A DNA stretch of 64,000 bases from Acidobacteriota bacterium. Lineage in GTDB: Bacteria; Acidobacteriota; Terriglobia; Terriglobales; Acidobacteriaceae. The stretch is taken from the NCBI GenBank assembly GCA_018268915.1, contig JAFDVQ010000006.1, positions 1,054,001 through 1,118,000 of the forward strand. Direction: 5' to 3'. The position numbers were made by a program, and so were the translations under genes. This document shows, piece by piece, positions 1 to 9,764 of this stretch. A model generated the notes under the pieces. It saw nothing but the letters and a program-made list of their open reading frames with translations. It did not search any database and was not told the DNA's origin. The first letter of the stretch is position 1. Each line of letters begins with the position of its first letter.

Positions 1-2421
1 TTCCCGGAGGGTGCGGGCAGGATCGATTTTGGCGATTCTGAGCGCAGGCACCGTAGCTGCAATCAAAGAGACAAGTGTAAGAGCTACGAACACGGTGGCG
101 AGGCTCGGGATGTCATAGACACCGACGCCGTAGAGTACGCTCCGCATCACAGGAAGTACTCCAGCGCAGAGGGCTAGGCCGATAAGAAGCCCGGCGGCGG
201 TAGCGCCGATGCCTGAGGCAGAGATCTGAGCAATTGCCTGGCGGAGGGTGGAGCCCAATGCGATTCGAATCCCAATGTCGCGCGTGCGCTGGGTGACGAG
301 GCTGGCGACGAGCGCGAAGATTCCGATAGCGCTTAGAAGGAGTGCAAGTCCGGCCATTGTGGCGAGAAGCGCGACCTCAATGCGCTGCATGGAGAGGGCC
401 TTGGCTTGAAGATCGTTCATGCGATAGAAGCCGGAGAAGGGCAGACCTGGCGCTACAGAGGAGAGCGCACGCTGCATTTGTTCGGTGAGGCCTTCGACGG
501 GTGCAGAGGTGCGAACGACCCAGCTGGGCTGGAACCATACGTGGACCATCAGCATGGGCGCCGCGACCTGGGCAGCAGGGATGTATATTGTTTCCTCACT
601 CTGGATCGGGGCAGTTGGATTGAGGCCGGAGCTGAGCTGTGTGTCGGAGACAACGCCAACGATCAGGGCGTTCTTAGCGAGAACAAGACCGACTGGATTG
701 AGCCCCGGGAAGAACTTGCGCGCGAAAGTGGAGTTGATGATGACAACGGGACGGGCATTCGGACCGTCGGCATCGGTGAAGGCTCGGCCCCGGCTGATCG
801 GCATCTGGAGCACGTCAAAAAACTGCGGCGTGACATACACCACATCGGCCCCGACATTTTTGCCGTTCTGCGGACCATCGTGAAGAAGAATGCCGTCGTT
901 GAGTGTGCGTTCGTAGGGCAGCGTGAGTCCGACGGCTGCGGACTTTACGCCGGGAATGCGTTGCATGGCCGCGATGCTGTTTGTCATCAACCGCTGGAAG
1001 GCCGGCGCGTCTTTATAACGGGCGTCGTCGAGCGATGCCTTCGCGGTCATCACGCCATCGGGGTTGAAACCGGGCGGGAGCGTCTGGAGATGTATCAGGG
1101 TGCGGATAAGAAGGCCGGATCCAGCGAGAAGGACGACCGTGAGCGCGACTTCTCCTGCGATGAGAGCCTGGCGAATGCGCGTGGAGTGGCCGGATGCCGT
1201 TCCGCGGCTGGCGAGCGAAGAGCGAAGATCGACGCGCCGCGCTGAAAGCGCAGGAAGCATCCCGAAGAGCACGCTGGTGAAGAGCGTAACGATGGTTGTA
1301 AATGCGAGGACGCGTGCGTCAAGAGAGACTCCTGAGACGGGCAGGAAGTCTTCGGGAAGAAGCGAGAGAAGCCCGCGGAGAGCGAGGAATCCGATGCCAA
1401 CACCGGCCGCGCCACCGATGCACGCAAGAAGAAGATTCTCAATCCAGAGTTGGCGAAGGATTTGCCAGCGAGATGCACCGATGGCCAGGCGTGTGGCGAG
1501 CTCAGGCAGGCGGCGAGCCATACGAACAAGGGTGAGTCCGGCGAGGTTGGCGCATGCGATCAGGAGGATGAATCCTGCGGCAGCCATCAGCCCAATAGCT
1601 TGCGGACGCAATTCGGAGGTGACGCCTTTCTGGAACGGGACTGTATAGAAATGGATCTTTGCGCTGGGATTGCGAGATTCGATTTGCGAGATGCGCGCGG
1701 ACCACGCTCGATTGATTTCAGCGTCGGCTTGCTGCCAGGTTGCACCATCATTCAGCCGGAAAATGACTCCGAAGTTTGTGCCGTTGCCCTCGCCGTGAGG
1801 GCCAGGCTGCAGCGAGGTGTAGACGTCAGCATTGAGGGGAGTGATTGCGTTTTGTGGGAGGATGCCGATGACGGCGTAGGGCTCGCCTTTGAGTCGGATG
1901 GCGCTGCCGATGAGGCTACGGTCGGAGTTGAAGGTAGAGCGCCAGAGTTCGTAGCTGAGGATAGCGGCTTTTGGCCCGCTCGGAGCGTCTTCAGCCTGGG
2001 AGAAGTTTCGACCCATCGCGGGACGCATGCCGAGGACGTCGAAGTAGTGTTGAGAGACGCGGCCGTTGTGGATGTATGCGATCTGCTTTGAGCTGGATTC
2101 AAGATTTGCGCCGCTGGCCAGCGATGCAAATGTAGCGGAATTGAGCGAGGGGACGTTGTCCCGCAGCTGATCCCACTGTGTTCCATCTATCCAGCGCTGC
2201 TCGTCCGCTGGGTTTGGGCCCTGGGTAAGCTGGAAAAGAGTTCCCATCCGCTCCGGCTGCGGATAAGGGAGGCTCCTCAGCATCAGCGCATTCACGATGG
2301 AGAAGATGGCGGTGTTAGCGCCGATGGATAGCGCGAGGGTCAGAACTACGGTCAGCGTGAAGCCTGGGTTGCGAAGAAGCTGGCGAATTGCGAAGCGGAG
2401 ATTTTGCCGGATGGAGTTCAT
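1..2421 (-). CDS. ADOP-family ABC transporter permease (FtsX/MacB type), 3' end cut by window edge
   Basis: The reading frame runs from the ATG at 2421 to the window edge without a stop (807 codons). The N-terminus (MNSIRQNLRFAIRQLLRNPG) is the classic start of the acidobacterial ADOP permeases. A first membrane helix is followed by the large periplasmic MacB-like domain, then the FtsX-type segments with ACANLAGLTL and later RTRDIGIRIALG, both typical of MacB/FtsX permeases. The last visible residues, IDPARTLRE, match the usual C-terminus of the family, so only a few residues are probably missing. A GGAGG ribosome site lies seven bases before the ATG. Such permeases work with a separate MacB/LolD-like ATPase, not seen here, in export or lipoprotein handling; the substrate is unknown. 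It lacks the long cytoplasmic N-terminal ADOP extension present in the copy at 7125-9761. Confidence 0.9.
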   Translation of the reverse strand, partial: MNSIRQNLRFAIRQLLRNPGFTLTVVLTLALSIGANTAIFSIVNALMLRSLPYPQPERMGTLFQLTQGPNPADEQRWIDGTQWDQLRDNVPSLNSATFASLASGANLESSSKQIAYIHNGRVSQHYFDVLGMRPAMGRNFSQAEDAPSGPKAAILSYELWRSTFNSDRSLIGSAIRLKGEPYAVIGILPQNAITPLNADVYTSLQPGPHGEGNGTNFGVIFRLNDGATWQQADAEINRAWSARISQIESRNPSAKIHFYTVPFQKGVTSELRPQAIGLMAAAGFILLIACANLAGLTLVRMARRLPELATRLAIGASRWQILRQLWIENLLLACIGGAAGVGIGFLALRGLLSLLPEDFLPVSGVSLDARVLAFTTIVTLFTSVLFGMLPALSARRVDLRSSLASRGTASGHSTRIRQALIAGEVALTVVLLAGSGLLIRTLIHLQTLPPGFNPDGVMTAKASLDDARYKDAPAFQRLMTNSIAAMQRIPGVKSAAVGLTLPYERTLNDGILLHDGPQNGKNVGADVVYVTPQFFDVLQMPISRGRAFTDADGPNARPVVIINSTFARKFFPGLNPVGLVLAKNALIVGVVSDTQLSSGLNPTAPIQSEETIYIPAAQVAAPMLMVHVWFQPSWVVRTSAPVEGLTEQMQRALSSVAPGLPFSGFYRMNDLQAKALSMQRIEVALLATMAGLALLLSAIGIFALVASLVTQRTRDIGIRIALGSTLRQAIAQISASGIGATAAGLLIGLALCAGVLPVMRSVLYGVGVYDIPSLATVFVALTLVSLIAATVPALRIAKIDPARTLRE

Positions 2422-2600
2422 AAGTGTGCCTCCGTGCGGGGATCAGGAAGGAATGGTGCTGCAATCGAGGGGCCGAAGATTTGGGGCGGATATTGTGTGG
2501 ATCGAGGAGTTCAGACGTGGTTCTTGCAGCTTGGTGTGTCCAGTTGTGGACCTAGCGTTCGGGAGCGGACAGGTGAGCAACTGCAGGATCTTCGAGTGCG

Positions 2601-2641
2601 GTCGTCCGCCGTTCGGACGACCTTCGCTCAGAATGACAGCC
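2601..2641. repeat. Short dispersed repeat with hairpin and TCAGAATGACAG core
   Basis: An 8-bp inverted repeat (GTCGTCCG / CGGACGAC, loop of five) is followed directly by CTTCGCTCAGAATGACAG. The same core with small changes recurs at 24905-24922, 44401-44417, 48323-48350 and 62333-62351, always between genes. This copy sits in the 233-base gap between the GH109-like gene and the ADOP permease, both on the minus strand. Confidence 0.6.
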
Positions 2642-2654
2642 GTTCTTGAGAAAT

Positions 2655-4016
2655 TTAAGACTGAGTGGCGATTTGAGAGATTTCGCGGTGTTGCCATTTG
2701 CCGCGGGTGAAGTCGGGGATCTCGATGGGGGCGCTGCCCTGAGCGACGGATTCGACGCTAAGAGGGCCGATGGAGGACCAGGCTGCTGCGTCGTACACGT
2801 CCATATCGGGTGCGAGGCCCTCGCGGAGGCACTGAAGGAGGCGATACAGCATGATGAAGTCCATGCCGCCGTGCCCGCCGATCTTCTGAGCGATCTCGCC
2901 TTCGCGAGCCCAGAGAGGGTGCTGGTGCTGCTTGAAGTTGTCGATGGTGCCCCACGCTTCGTCCTTGTTCATGCCGTCGATGTAGATGCGCGGGGGATAG
3001 TCCTCGAAGATTGCCTTGGTGCCGGCGATCTGGTTGATGCGGCTGTAAGGGTGCGGCGTGGATACGGCATGTTTGACGCAAATCGTGAGGCCCGCCGCGG
3101 TCTTAATCAGCGAAGTGTTGAGGTCGCCACAGATATAGCGTTCCTTCTGACGGGGGTCGTCGGGCTGGAGCTTCTGTTTGCGCCAGGCATCGAGGCCGCG
3201 CTGAGGAGAACTCATGGAGACGAGGTGCTGGAAGCGATCGCCACGCTGGACACGCATATAGTTGGCGACGGGACCGAGACCGTGAGTCGGGTAAATATTG
3301 CCGTCGGCACGGGTGTGTTCGGCGCGGCGCCACAGGCCTTCGCCCTTATTAGAGAAGAGCTCGTCGCGAAGGTCGTGGAGATAAGCACCTTCGCCGTAAA
3401 GAATCTCTCCGAATTCACCGGCGTTGATCATACGGAGAATGAGCGTCTCGTTGTAGCCATAGCAGCAGTTCTCGAGCATCAGGCAGTGCTTACGGGTTTC
3501 TTCCGAAGCTCGAACGATGCGCCAGCAGTCTTCGAGCGTAGTGACTCCCGGAACTTCAATGGCGACGTCCTTGCCGTGAGCCATGGCGGCGAGAGCCATG
3601 GGAGCATGCCAGCTCCAGGGGGTTGCAGCGATAACGAAGTCGATGTCATTGCGCGCGACCAGGGTTTCGTAGTGCTGGGGACCATCGGTGAAAAGTTCGG
3701 GGCGCTTTTGGCCGGCGGCAACGACGAGGCCGGCGGCGTGTTCCGCTTTGCTCTTGACGACGTCGCAGATGGCAACGACCTGACCGTTGGCTGCGAGCAG
3801 GTTTTCGAGAAGGTTTGTGCCGCGTCCGCCGACACCGATCATGCCGATGCGGGGTTCACGCTTTTGAAATGGGACGTCGGCCATCGTTTCGCGGTCGGCG
3901 GGAAGGGGTGACTCCTGCGCGAGGCCCTGCTGGACAGCTCCTGCAACGGCAGCGGTGGCGATGCCGGCTTGCATGAAGCGACGTCGCGACCAGGATCCGA
4001 AGTCTTCGTTTTGCAT
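2655..4016 (-). CDS. Tat-exported Gfo/Idh/MocA oxidoreductase, GH109 (alpha-N-acetylgalactosaminidase)-like
   Basis: The protein begins with a twin-arginine signal (SRRRFMQAG then an Ala-rich stretch ending GLAQ), so it is probably folded with its cofactor in the cytoplasm and exported. A Rossmann motif GMIGVGGRG opens the NAD(P)-binding domain. The segments AATPWSWHAPMAL, MLENCCYGYNE, LHDLRDELF and YPTHGLGPVANYM closely resemble GH109 enzymes, which cleave alpha-N-acetylgalactosamine by an NAD-dependent elimination mechanism. Activity on GalNAc is inferred; other sugar oxidoreductases share the fold. The frame also opens at 4046, but the ATG at 4016 is preferred because a GGGGG sits about 12 bases before it and the Tat motif then lies near the N-terminus. 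It is divergent from the M3 peptidase gene. Confidence 0.88.
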   Translation of the reverse strand: MQNEDFGSWSRRRFMQAGIATAAVAGAVQQGLAQESPLPADRETMADVPFQKREPRIGMIGVGGRGTNLLENLLAANGQVVAICDVVKSKAEHAAGLVVAAGQKRPELFTDGPQHYETLVARNDIDFVIAATPWSWHAPMALAAMAHGKDVAIEVPGVTTLEDCWRIVRASEETRKHCLMLENCCYGYNETLILRMINAGEFGEILYGEGAYLHDLRDELFSNKGEGLWRRAEHTRADGNIYPTHGLGPVANYMRVQRGDRFQHLVSMSSPQRGLDAWRKQKLQPDDPRQKERYICGDLNTSLIKTAAGLTICVKHAVSTPHPYSRINQIAGTKAIFEDYPPRIYIDGMNKDEAWGTIDNFKQHQHPLWAREGEIAQKIGGHGGMDFIMLYRLLQCLREGLAPDMDVYDAAAWSSIGPLSVESVAQGSAPIEIPDFTRGKWQHREISQIATQS

Positions 4017-4181
4017 TGTCGTTTGAAACCCCCGGTGAGAATTCATGTTGATTGAATCACAACATGCAGAGCACAGAGCAGGGTATCACTCGACTGCTGG
4101 AGGAATCTGCAGGCGGGTTTCAACAGGCGCACGGAATAGCAGGCGGATATGGCACCCTAGTGTCTGGAGGTTGTAGCAATT

Positions 4182-6191
4182 ATGTCGTCTGATTCTTCCC
4201 TTTCCGCAGCTCAGGTTACGAAGGATGTCCATGTATGGGAGGCGGGTGGAGCGACTTCACCTGAGGCGCTCAGTGCATGGGTGAGCGCAAGGCTGGCTGC
4301 ACATGAGGCGGCGATTGCAGCGCTGGTTGCGGTTGAGGGAGCACGTACTACCGAGAACATCCTGCGGCTCTACGATGCAGCGATCGAGCATTTGAGTCTG
4401 GCAGGAGCCCAGGCGGGTGTGTTGAACTCGGTGGCTCCGGAAAAGTCCGTCCGCGATCAGGCGCAGATCGAAGCCCAACGCGTGGCTATGGCGGGCAGTG
4501 CGTTGAGCTTGAATCGCGGAGTGTATGACGCGTTGGCGGCGATGAGTCTGGAGGGAGCAAGCGCGGCGACGAAGCATTTTGTCGAGCGGACACTGCTGGG
4601 CTACCGGCTGGCGGGCGTTGACAAGGATGAGCCAACGCGTCAGCGGTTGCAGGCGCTGCATGAAAAAGCCACAAAGCACTCCCTGGGTTTCAGCAGGAAC
4701 ATCCAGGAGGGGGGAAAGACGATCCTGGCGACGCAGTCGGAGCTTGAGGGGTTGCCGCCGGACTATCTCGGACGACACCAGCCAGATGCGCGCGGGCAGA
4801 TCACGTTGACAACGGATCAGCCAGATATGCAGCCCGTGATGACGTTTGCCAGCGATCCGAATCTCCGCGAGCGTATGTTTGTCGCGTACAACACGCGCGC
4901 CTATCCAGAGAACAAGCAGATACTGCTCGAACTGCTGAGCACGAGACAGGAAATCGCGTCGGTGTTGGGCTTCCGAAGCTGGGCCGATCTTGCAACGGCT
5001 GACCAGATGATGGGTTCGGCCGCGAATGTGCGGAAGTTTCTCGCCAGGCTTGAGGAGGCTAGCCGCGAAGGCGCGATCCGTGAGCATGAGTTGGTGCTGG
5101 AATTCGCACGGACGAGGCAGCCCGGGCTAAAGGCAATCGACATCACCAGCCGCGGCTACTGGTATGAGCAGTACCGGCGTGCGGCTTTCGATTTCGATTC
5201 GCAATCGGTGCGGCCCTATTTCCCCTATGAGCAGGTCGAGGCTGGGGTGCTGAAGACAGCAGCGCAGCTGTTCAAGGTGGAATTTCACCGTGCGGATGCC
5301 AAGGGGTGGGATCCAGCGGTCAGCGTCTATGACGTCTTCGAAGAGGGGGAGCACGTCGGGCGGTTCTATCTTGATATGCATCCTCGCGAAGGCAAAGACA
5401 AGTGGTTCTCAGCAGCGCCAGTGGTGACAGGAGTGCGCGGGCGGTACATGCCCGAAGCTGCTCTTATCTGCAATTTTCCGGGTGGAGAGGTGGATGATCC
5501 GGGCCTGCTCCAATATAGCGATGTGGTGACCTACTTCCACGAGTTCGGACACCTTATGCACGCGATTCTCGGCGGCCAGACGGAGTGGGCCGGTGTGTCG
5601 GGCTTCGCGACGGAAGGCGACTTCATCGAAGTGCCGTCGCAGATGCTGGAGGAGTTCTTTCGCGATGAGAAGCTTCTGCAGAGTTTCGCGAAACACTACG
5701 AGACGGGTGAGTTGCTGCCGGCCGAGATCATCCAGAAGATGAAGACGGCCGGTTCGTTCGGTCGGGCCGACTGGGTGCGGACACAGCTCTATTACACGAC
5801 GTTGTCACTCGATCTGCATGACCAGGAGCCGTCGGCGATTGACTTCGACGAGATCACGAAGGGGCTGTACACGTCCCTGGTGCCGTGGACCTGGCTCGAG
5901 GGGAACCGGATGTATGCGAGCTTCGGGCATCTGACCGGGTATTCGTCGAACTACTATACGTACGCATTCGACAAGGTGATTGCGCTGGACTTCTTTGCGC
6001 AGTTCGATCCTGCAGACCTTCTCGGCGGCGATGCTGGGGCACGTTACCGCAAGCTGGTGCTCGAACAGGGCGGTTCAAAGCCCGGTCGCGAAATGGTGAG
6101 GGACTTCCTGGGGCGGGATGAAGAGTTTGCGGCATTCTCCAAGTGGCTGAATGAGGAGTTTGATAGTCAATTGATTAGCGCTACGGCGTAG
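4182..6191 (+). CDS. M3-family zinc metallopeptidase (thimet/oligopeptidase type)
   Basis: A 669-residue soluble protein with the zinc motif HEFGH at residues 453-457 and the third ligand in IEVPSQMLEEFF (Glu483), as expected for family M3. The size and the downstream region (YSSNYYTYAFDKVIALDFF) fit the M3A group of thimet oligopeptidases and peptidyl-dipeptidases. No signal peptide is visible, so it probably acts in the cytoplasm on short peptides. It is the first of three plus-strand genes; the DUF3291 gene follows after 27 bases. The family assignment is firm; exact cleavage preference cannot be read from the sequence. Confidence 0.93.
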   Translation: MSSDSSLSAAQVTKDVHVWEAGGATSPEALSAWVSARLAAHEAAIAALVAVEGARTTENILRLYDAAIEHLSLAGAQAGVLNSVAPEKSVRDQAQIEAQRVAMAGSALSLNRGVYDALAAMSLEGASAATKHFVERTLLGYRLAGVDKDEPTRQRLQALHEKATKHSLGFSRNIQEGGKTILATQSELEGLPPDYLGRHQPDARGQITLTTDQPDMQPVMTFASDPNLRERMFVAYNTRAYPENKQILLELLSTRQEIASVLGFRSWADLATADQMMGSAANVRKFLARLEEASREGAIREHELVLEFARTRQPGLKAIDITSRGYWYEQYRRAAFDFDSQSVRPYFPYEQVEAGVLKTAAQLFKVEFHRADAKGWDPAVSVYDVFEEGEHVGRFYLDMHPREGKDKWFSAAPVVTGVRGRYMPEAALICNFPGGEVDDPGLLQYSDVVTYFHEFGHLMHAILGGQTEWAGVSGFATEGDFIEVPSQMLEEFFRDEKLLQSFAKHYETGELLPAEIIQKMKTAGSFGRADWVRTQLYYTTLSLDLHDQEPSAIDFDEITKGLYTSLVPWTWLEGNRMYASFGHLTGYSSNYYTYAFDKVIALDFFAQFDPADLLGGDAGARYRKLVLEQGGSKPGREMVRDFLGRDEEFAAFSKWLNEEFDSQLISATA

Positions 6192-6218
6192 AACCGATTA
6201 TCTTGTTTGGGGGTCTTG

Positions 6219-6719
6219 ATGGGGTGCTACAACATTGCGCAGGTCAATATCGGGCGGATTCGGGCGGAGCTGGATGATCCGGTGATGGCGGGGTTCGTGA
6301 ATCGGCTGGATGAGATCAATGCCCTGGCGGACGGGACTCCGGGATTCGTGTGGCGGCTTGCTGGGACCGAAAACAATGCGACGTATCTGCGGCCGTTCGA
6401 TGATTCGTGGATGCTGCTGAACATGTCGGTTTGGGAATCGGTGGAGCATCTGCGGAGATTTGTTTATGAGACGTCGCATCGAGAACTGCTCAAGCAGAGA
6501 CATGAGTGGTTCGAGAAGCTGACGGACGTGTATGCGGCGCTGTGGTGGGTGCCGGTTGGGCATGTTCCCAGCGTGGTCGAGGCCAAACAGAGGCTTGCGC
6601 ATCTGAAGAAGAATGGGCCGACGCAGTTCGCCTTTACGTTCAAGACGGTGGTATTGCCAGATGAGCAATTTCAGCGCGGCATCGATTGGGGTGCATTCCG
6701 GCCCTGTTCGGCGGTATGA
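6219..6719 (+). CDS. DUF3291 domain protein
   Basis: A 166-residue protein starting MGCYNIAQVNIGRI. The pattern of a beta strand, then DDPVMAGFVNRLDEINALADGTPGFVWRL, is the signature of DUF3291, a family of small ferredoxin-fold (dimeric alpha-beta barrel-like) proteins related to antibiotic-biosynthesis monooxygenases; no reaction is established. The ATG at 6219 is chosen because a GGGGG lies five bases before it; an upstream TTG at 6207 is less likely. The MmcQ/YjbR gene starts three bases after its stop, so the two are probably translated together. Confidence 0.85.
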   Translation: MGCYNIAQVNIGRIRAELDDPVMAGFVNRLDEINALADGTPGFVWRLAGTENNATYLRPFDDSWMLLNMSVWESVEHLRRFVYETSHRELLKQRHEWFEKLTDVYAALWWVPVGHVPSVVEAKQRLAHLKKNGPTQFAFTFKTVVLPDEQFQRGIDWGAFRPCSAV

Positions 6720-6722
6720 CCG

Positions 6723-7121
6723 ATGAATGCTGCTGGATTTCGTCGGCTTGCCTTGAGTCTTGAGGGTGCGGAGGAAGGATCGCACTTTGGCGTCGCAGAC
6801 TTCCGTGTTGGCGGACGGATCTTCGCGACGCTTGCTGCGGTGAAACAGGGCTACGGAAATCTGATGTTAACGCCGGAGCAGCAAGCGGCGTTCGTAGCGG
6901 AAGCGCCGGCGGTATTTGTGCCGGTTCCAGGCGGATGGGGCCGCAGCGGGGCGACACACGTGGTGCTGGCGAAGGTGAGTGAGGACGTGTTGCTGGGAGC
7001 GCTGCGGACGGCGTGGAAGTTGAGGGTTGAGAAGAACCAGAAGACCCGTCCGCGACCAAGCGGAACCGCTGCTAAGAAATCTGCGCGACCCATTGATCCC
7101 AGGCCTCGCAAACGCATCTGA
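6723..7121 (+). CDS. MmcQ/YjbR family protein
   Basis: A 132-residue protein. The N-terminal part (FRRLALSLEGAEEGSHFGVADFRVGGRIFATL) matches the MmcQ/YjbR fold (CyaY-like), in which a conserved pattern of charged residues before a GRIFA-type strand is typical. The basic C-terminal tail (KKSARPIDPRPRKR) may contact nucleic acid. Some members are called DNA-binding, but the function is not settled. It follows the DUF3291 gene with a three-base gap and ends three bases before the convergent ADOP permease stop, leaving no room for a separate terminator. Confidence 0.85.
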   Translation: MNAAGFRRLALSLEGAEEGSHFGVADFRVGGRIFATLAAVKQGYGNLMLTPEQQAAFVAEAPAVFVPVPGGWGRSGATHVVLAKVSEDVLLGALRTAWKLRVEKNQKTRPRPSGTAAKKSARPIDPRPRKRI

Positions 7122-7124
7122 AAT

Positions 7125-9761
7125 TTAATCCCTGCGCAGCACGGTCATCGGTTCAATGTTGCTGATGCGGCGGACGGCGAGGTAGCCGGCGCAGATGGCC
7201 ACCATTGCCAACGCAGCGCTCACGAGGATGAATGTTGCGGGATCGTGAGGCTTGGTTTCGTAGAGGATGCTGGCGAGCAGGCGGGTGACTCCTAGCGACA
7301 CCGCAATTCCGAAGACGATGCCGAGACCGGCGAGCGTCAGGCCGCGGCTGAGTACAAGATGGATGACGCAGGTGCGCTGTGCGCCGAGTGCCATGCGAAT
7401 GCCGATCTCGCGGGTGCGCTGCTCTACGTCGTAGGAGATGATTCCATAGATTCCAATGATGGCGAGGAGGATGGCAACGGACGCGAAGGCTGCCATCACC
7501 TCCGTGGCGAATCGGGTTCGCGCGACGGAGAGGGAGAGGAGCGTTTCCATTGGAACGACGTCGGCGATGGGCTGATTTTTGTCGATGCGCAGGACGGTTT
7601 GACGGAGATCGGGAATGAGCGAGCGCGGATCTCCTTCCGTGCGGATCACAAGAGTCATGAACTGGAAGCCGAGTTCAGGGTAGGACCAGTAGGCGGTGGG
7701 CTTTACAGCCGTTGCGAGACCGGAGTGCTTGACATCACCGACGACTCCAATGACCGTGCTTGGTTTGTTGTCGCGCTTCATGTAAATGGTGACACGCTTG
7801 CCGAGTGGATTCTCGCCGGGCCAGAGCATCTGCGCCATCGACTGGCTGATGACGACGTTGTTTGTGGCCTGAAAAGCTTCGCTGCGGTTGAAGGTGCGGC
7901 CGCTGATCAGCGGAATGCCCAGAGTCTTAAAGAAGTCAGGTTCGACGAGCGACACGTTAACGTCTGGTTGCTGCGAGACAGGCAGGATTGGGCGGCCCTC
8001 GACCTGAACGCCTGTTCCGGCGATGATGCCGGCGAAAGGGAGAAATCCGTCTGCGCTGGCGGAACGCACGCCCGGGATCGCCCGGATTGAATCGAGCAGG
8101 TGCGCGAAGAACTGGTTCTTCTGTTCGTCTTTCTCGTAACGGGCGCTGGGGAACTGGATCCAGGCGGTAAGGATGTGGTCGGCACGGAACCCGGGATCAA
8201 CGGCTACCAGGCGCTGGAAGCTGCGGATCAGCAGGCCAGCTCCCGTGAGCAGCACCAGTGCGATTGCGACTTCACTTACCACGAGGATACGGCGTGCAAG
8301 ACTACGACTGTCGCCAGTACGGGCTGCCATTGCGCCTTCCTGAAGCGGTTCGCGCGGAGCTGTACGCGCAGCGTCTATAGCAGGGATGATTCCGAAAAGA
8401 ACGCCGGAGATGAGTGAGACCGCGAAGGCGAATCCAAAGACCCGTACATCGAGGTGGAGAGCTTCAAGCGGAATGAGGTTGGCAGGTGCGATGAACTTGA
8501 GCACGTTGAGACAGAGGTAGCCGAGGCCGATTCCGGCCAATCCACCAAAGAGCGCGAGGAGACAGCTTTCCGTGAGAACCTGCCGGACGACGCGCATTGC
8601 ACTCGCGCCGACGGCCATGCGGATGGCGATTTCGTGGCGGCGCGTGGAGGCGCGGGCGAGATTCAGGGTTGCGACGTTAGCACATGCGATGAGCAGAACC
8701 ATTCCCACTGCGGCGAGGAGAAGGCGCAAACCTTGCGCGACATCGCCGGTGAACTGCGAGCGGAGGGGAACGAGGTTGACGCTCCAGTTCTTCATAGAGG
8801 CGGGGTCCTGCGCTTCGAGCCGCGATGACAGTCGGAGCATTGATTCCTGCGCCTGCATGAGAGTGACGCCGGGGCGGAGCAGCCCAATGGCCTGAAGGAA
8901 GCGACCGTGGCTGGCGCTCAACTGTGGCGTGAAGTGCCATGCGACCCAGATTTCGGGTTTCTTTGGCGAAAATGATTGCTGCTTGACGAAGAATTGAAAT
9001 TCGCGCGGCATGACACCAACTACGGTGAAGGGCTTGTCATCAAGAGTGATCTGGGTTCCGAGAACGTTTGGGTCCGAGGCGAAACGGCGTTGCCATAGTT
9101 CGAAGCTGAGAACTGCTGCGGGGTTTGAGCTGGGCTTGCCATCCTCTGCGGGCACAAGGATGCGTCCGATGGCCGCGTTGGCACCGAGGATGGAGAAAAA
9201 ATTCGGAGATACAGTTGCAGTGCCGATCTGTTCGGGCGTGTCACCGTAGAGAATCGACGAGTCGTTGAACATCGCCGCCATCTGATCGAAGACGGTGTTG
9301 TCTCGCTGCCAGTTGAGGAAGGTTGCGGGAGAGGTGACATTCTGGCTTTCGCCATCGGGCAGGCGGTGCTCCCAGACCATTACTGTTCGGTTGGCGTTGG
9401 GATAGGGAAGCGGCCGGATGAGTGTGGCATCGACGACGGTGAAGATTGCGGTGTTAGCGCCGATTCCGATGGCGAGAGTGAACAAAGAGACCAGGGCAAA
9501 GCCACGGTGTTTCAGGAGCATGCGAAAGCCGAAGCGAAGATCCTGCCATAGAGCTTCGAGAGGGCCGAATCTGTCTTGCTGTTCCATGTCGGCCAGGATT
9601 CTGGTGACGTTGCCGAGCTTGATGTGGGCGGCGCGTCGGGCATCGTCGGGAGACATTCCGCGCTCAATGTTCTCTTCGGTCTCGCGCTGCAGGTGGTCTT
9701 CGAGTTCGAGCTCGGATTCTCGTCTGCGAGAGGGTCGTTGGAAAAATCTTGTGACGAACAT
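7125..9761 (-). CDS. ADOP-family ABC transporter permease with cytoplasmic N-terminal extension
   Basis: An 878-residue permease. The first about 90 residues (ESELELEDHLQRETEENIERG, then DDARRAAHIKLGNVTRI) are the cytoplasmic ADOP domain found in Acidobacteria. The LFTLAIGIGANTAIFTVVD segment opens the MacB-type module; IACANVATLNLARA and EQRTREIGIRMALGAQ are FtsX/MacB landmarks, and the C-terminus ends IEPMTVLRRD. A partner ATPase is not encoded nearby. It starts three bases after the PadR regulator stop, and its ribosome site (GGGAG) lies inside the end of padR, so the two genes form a translationally linked operon, the usual arrangement for PadR-controlled ADOP exporters. Substrate unknown. 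Confidence 0.93.
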   Translation of the reverse strand: MFVTRFFQRPSRRRESELELEDHLQRETEENIERGMSPDDARRAAHIKLGNVTRILADMEQQDRFGPLEALWQDLRFGFRMLLKHRGFALVSLFTLAIGIGANTAIFTVVDATLIRPLPYPNANRTVMVWEHRLPDGESQNVTSPATFLNWQRDNTVFDQMAAMFNDSSILYGDTPEQIGTATVSPNFFSILGANAAIGRILVPAEDGKPSSNPAAVLSFELWQRRFASDPNVLGTQITLDDKPFTVVGVMPREFQFFVKQQSFSPKKPEIWVAWHFTPQLSASHGRFLQAIGLLRPGVTLMQAQESMLRLSSRLEAQDPASMKNWSVNLVPLRSQFTGDVAQGLRLLLAAVGMVLLIACANVATLNLARASTRRHEIAIRMAVGASAMRVVRQVLTESCLLALFGGLAGIGLGYLCLNVLKFIAPANLIPLEALHLDVRVFGFAFAVSLISGVLFGIIPAIDAARTAPREPLQEGAMAARTGDSRSLARRILVVSEVAIALVLLTGAGLLIRSFQRLVAVDPGFRADHILTAWIQFPSARYEKDEQKNQFFAHLLDSIRAIPGVRSASADGFLPFAGIIAGTGVQVEGRPILPVSQQPDVNVSLVEPDFFKTLGIPLISGRTFNRSEAFQATNNVVISQSMAQMLWPGENPLGKRVTIYMKRDNKPSTVIGVVGDVKHSGLATAVKPTAYWSYPELGFQFMTLVIRTEGDPRSLIPDLRQTVLRIDKNQPIADVVPMETLLSLSVARTRFATEVMAAFASVAILLAIIGIYGIISYDVEQRTREIGIRMALGAQRTCVIHLVLSRGLTLAGLGIVFGIAVSLGVTRLLASILYETKPHDPATFILVSAALAMVAICAGYLAVRRISNIEPMTVLRRD

Positions 9762-9764
9762 GGG

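Noticed and set aside
406..2091. Several plus-strand open frames
   Set aside because: They lie over the ADOP permease read on the minus strand, which has full family features from 2421 to the window edge.
2646..3911. Long plus-strand open frame (421 codons)
   Set aside because: Antisense to the GH109-like gene, whose family motifs are unmistakable; no start support.
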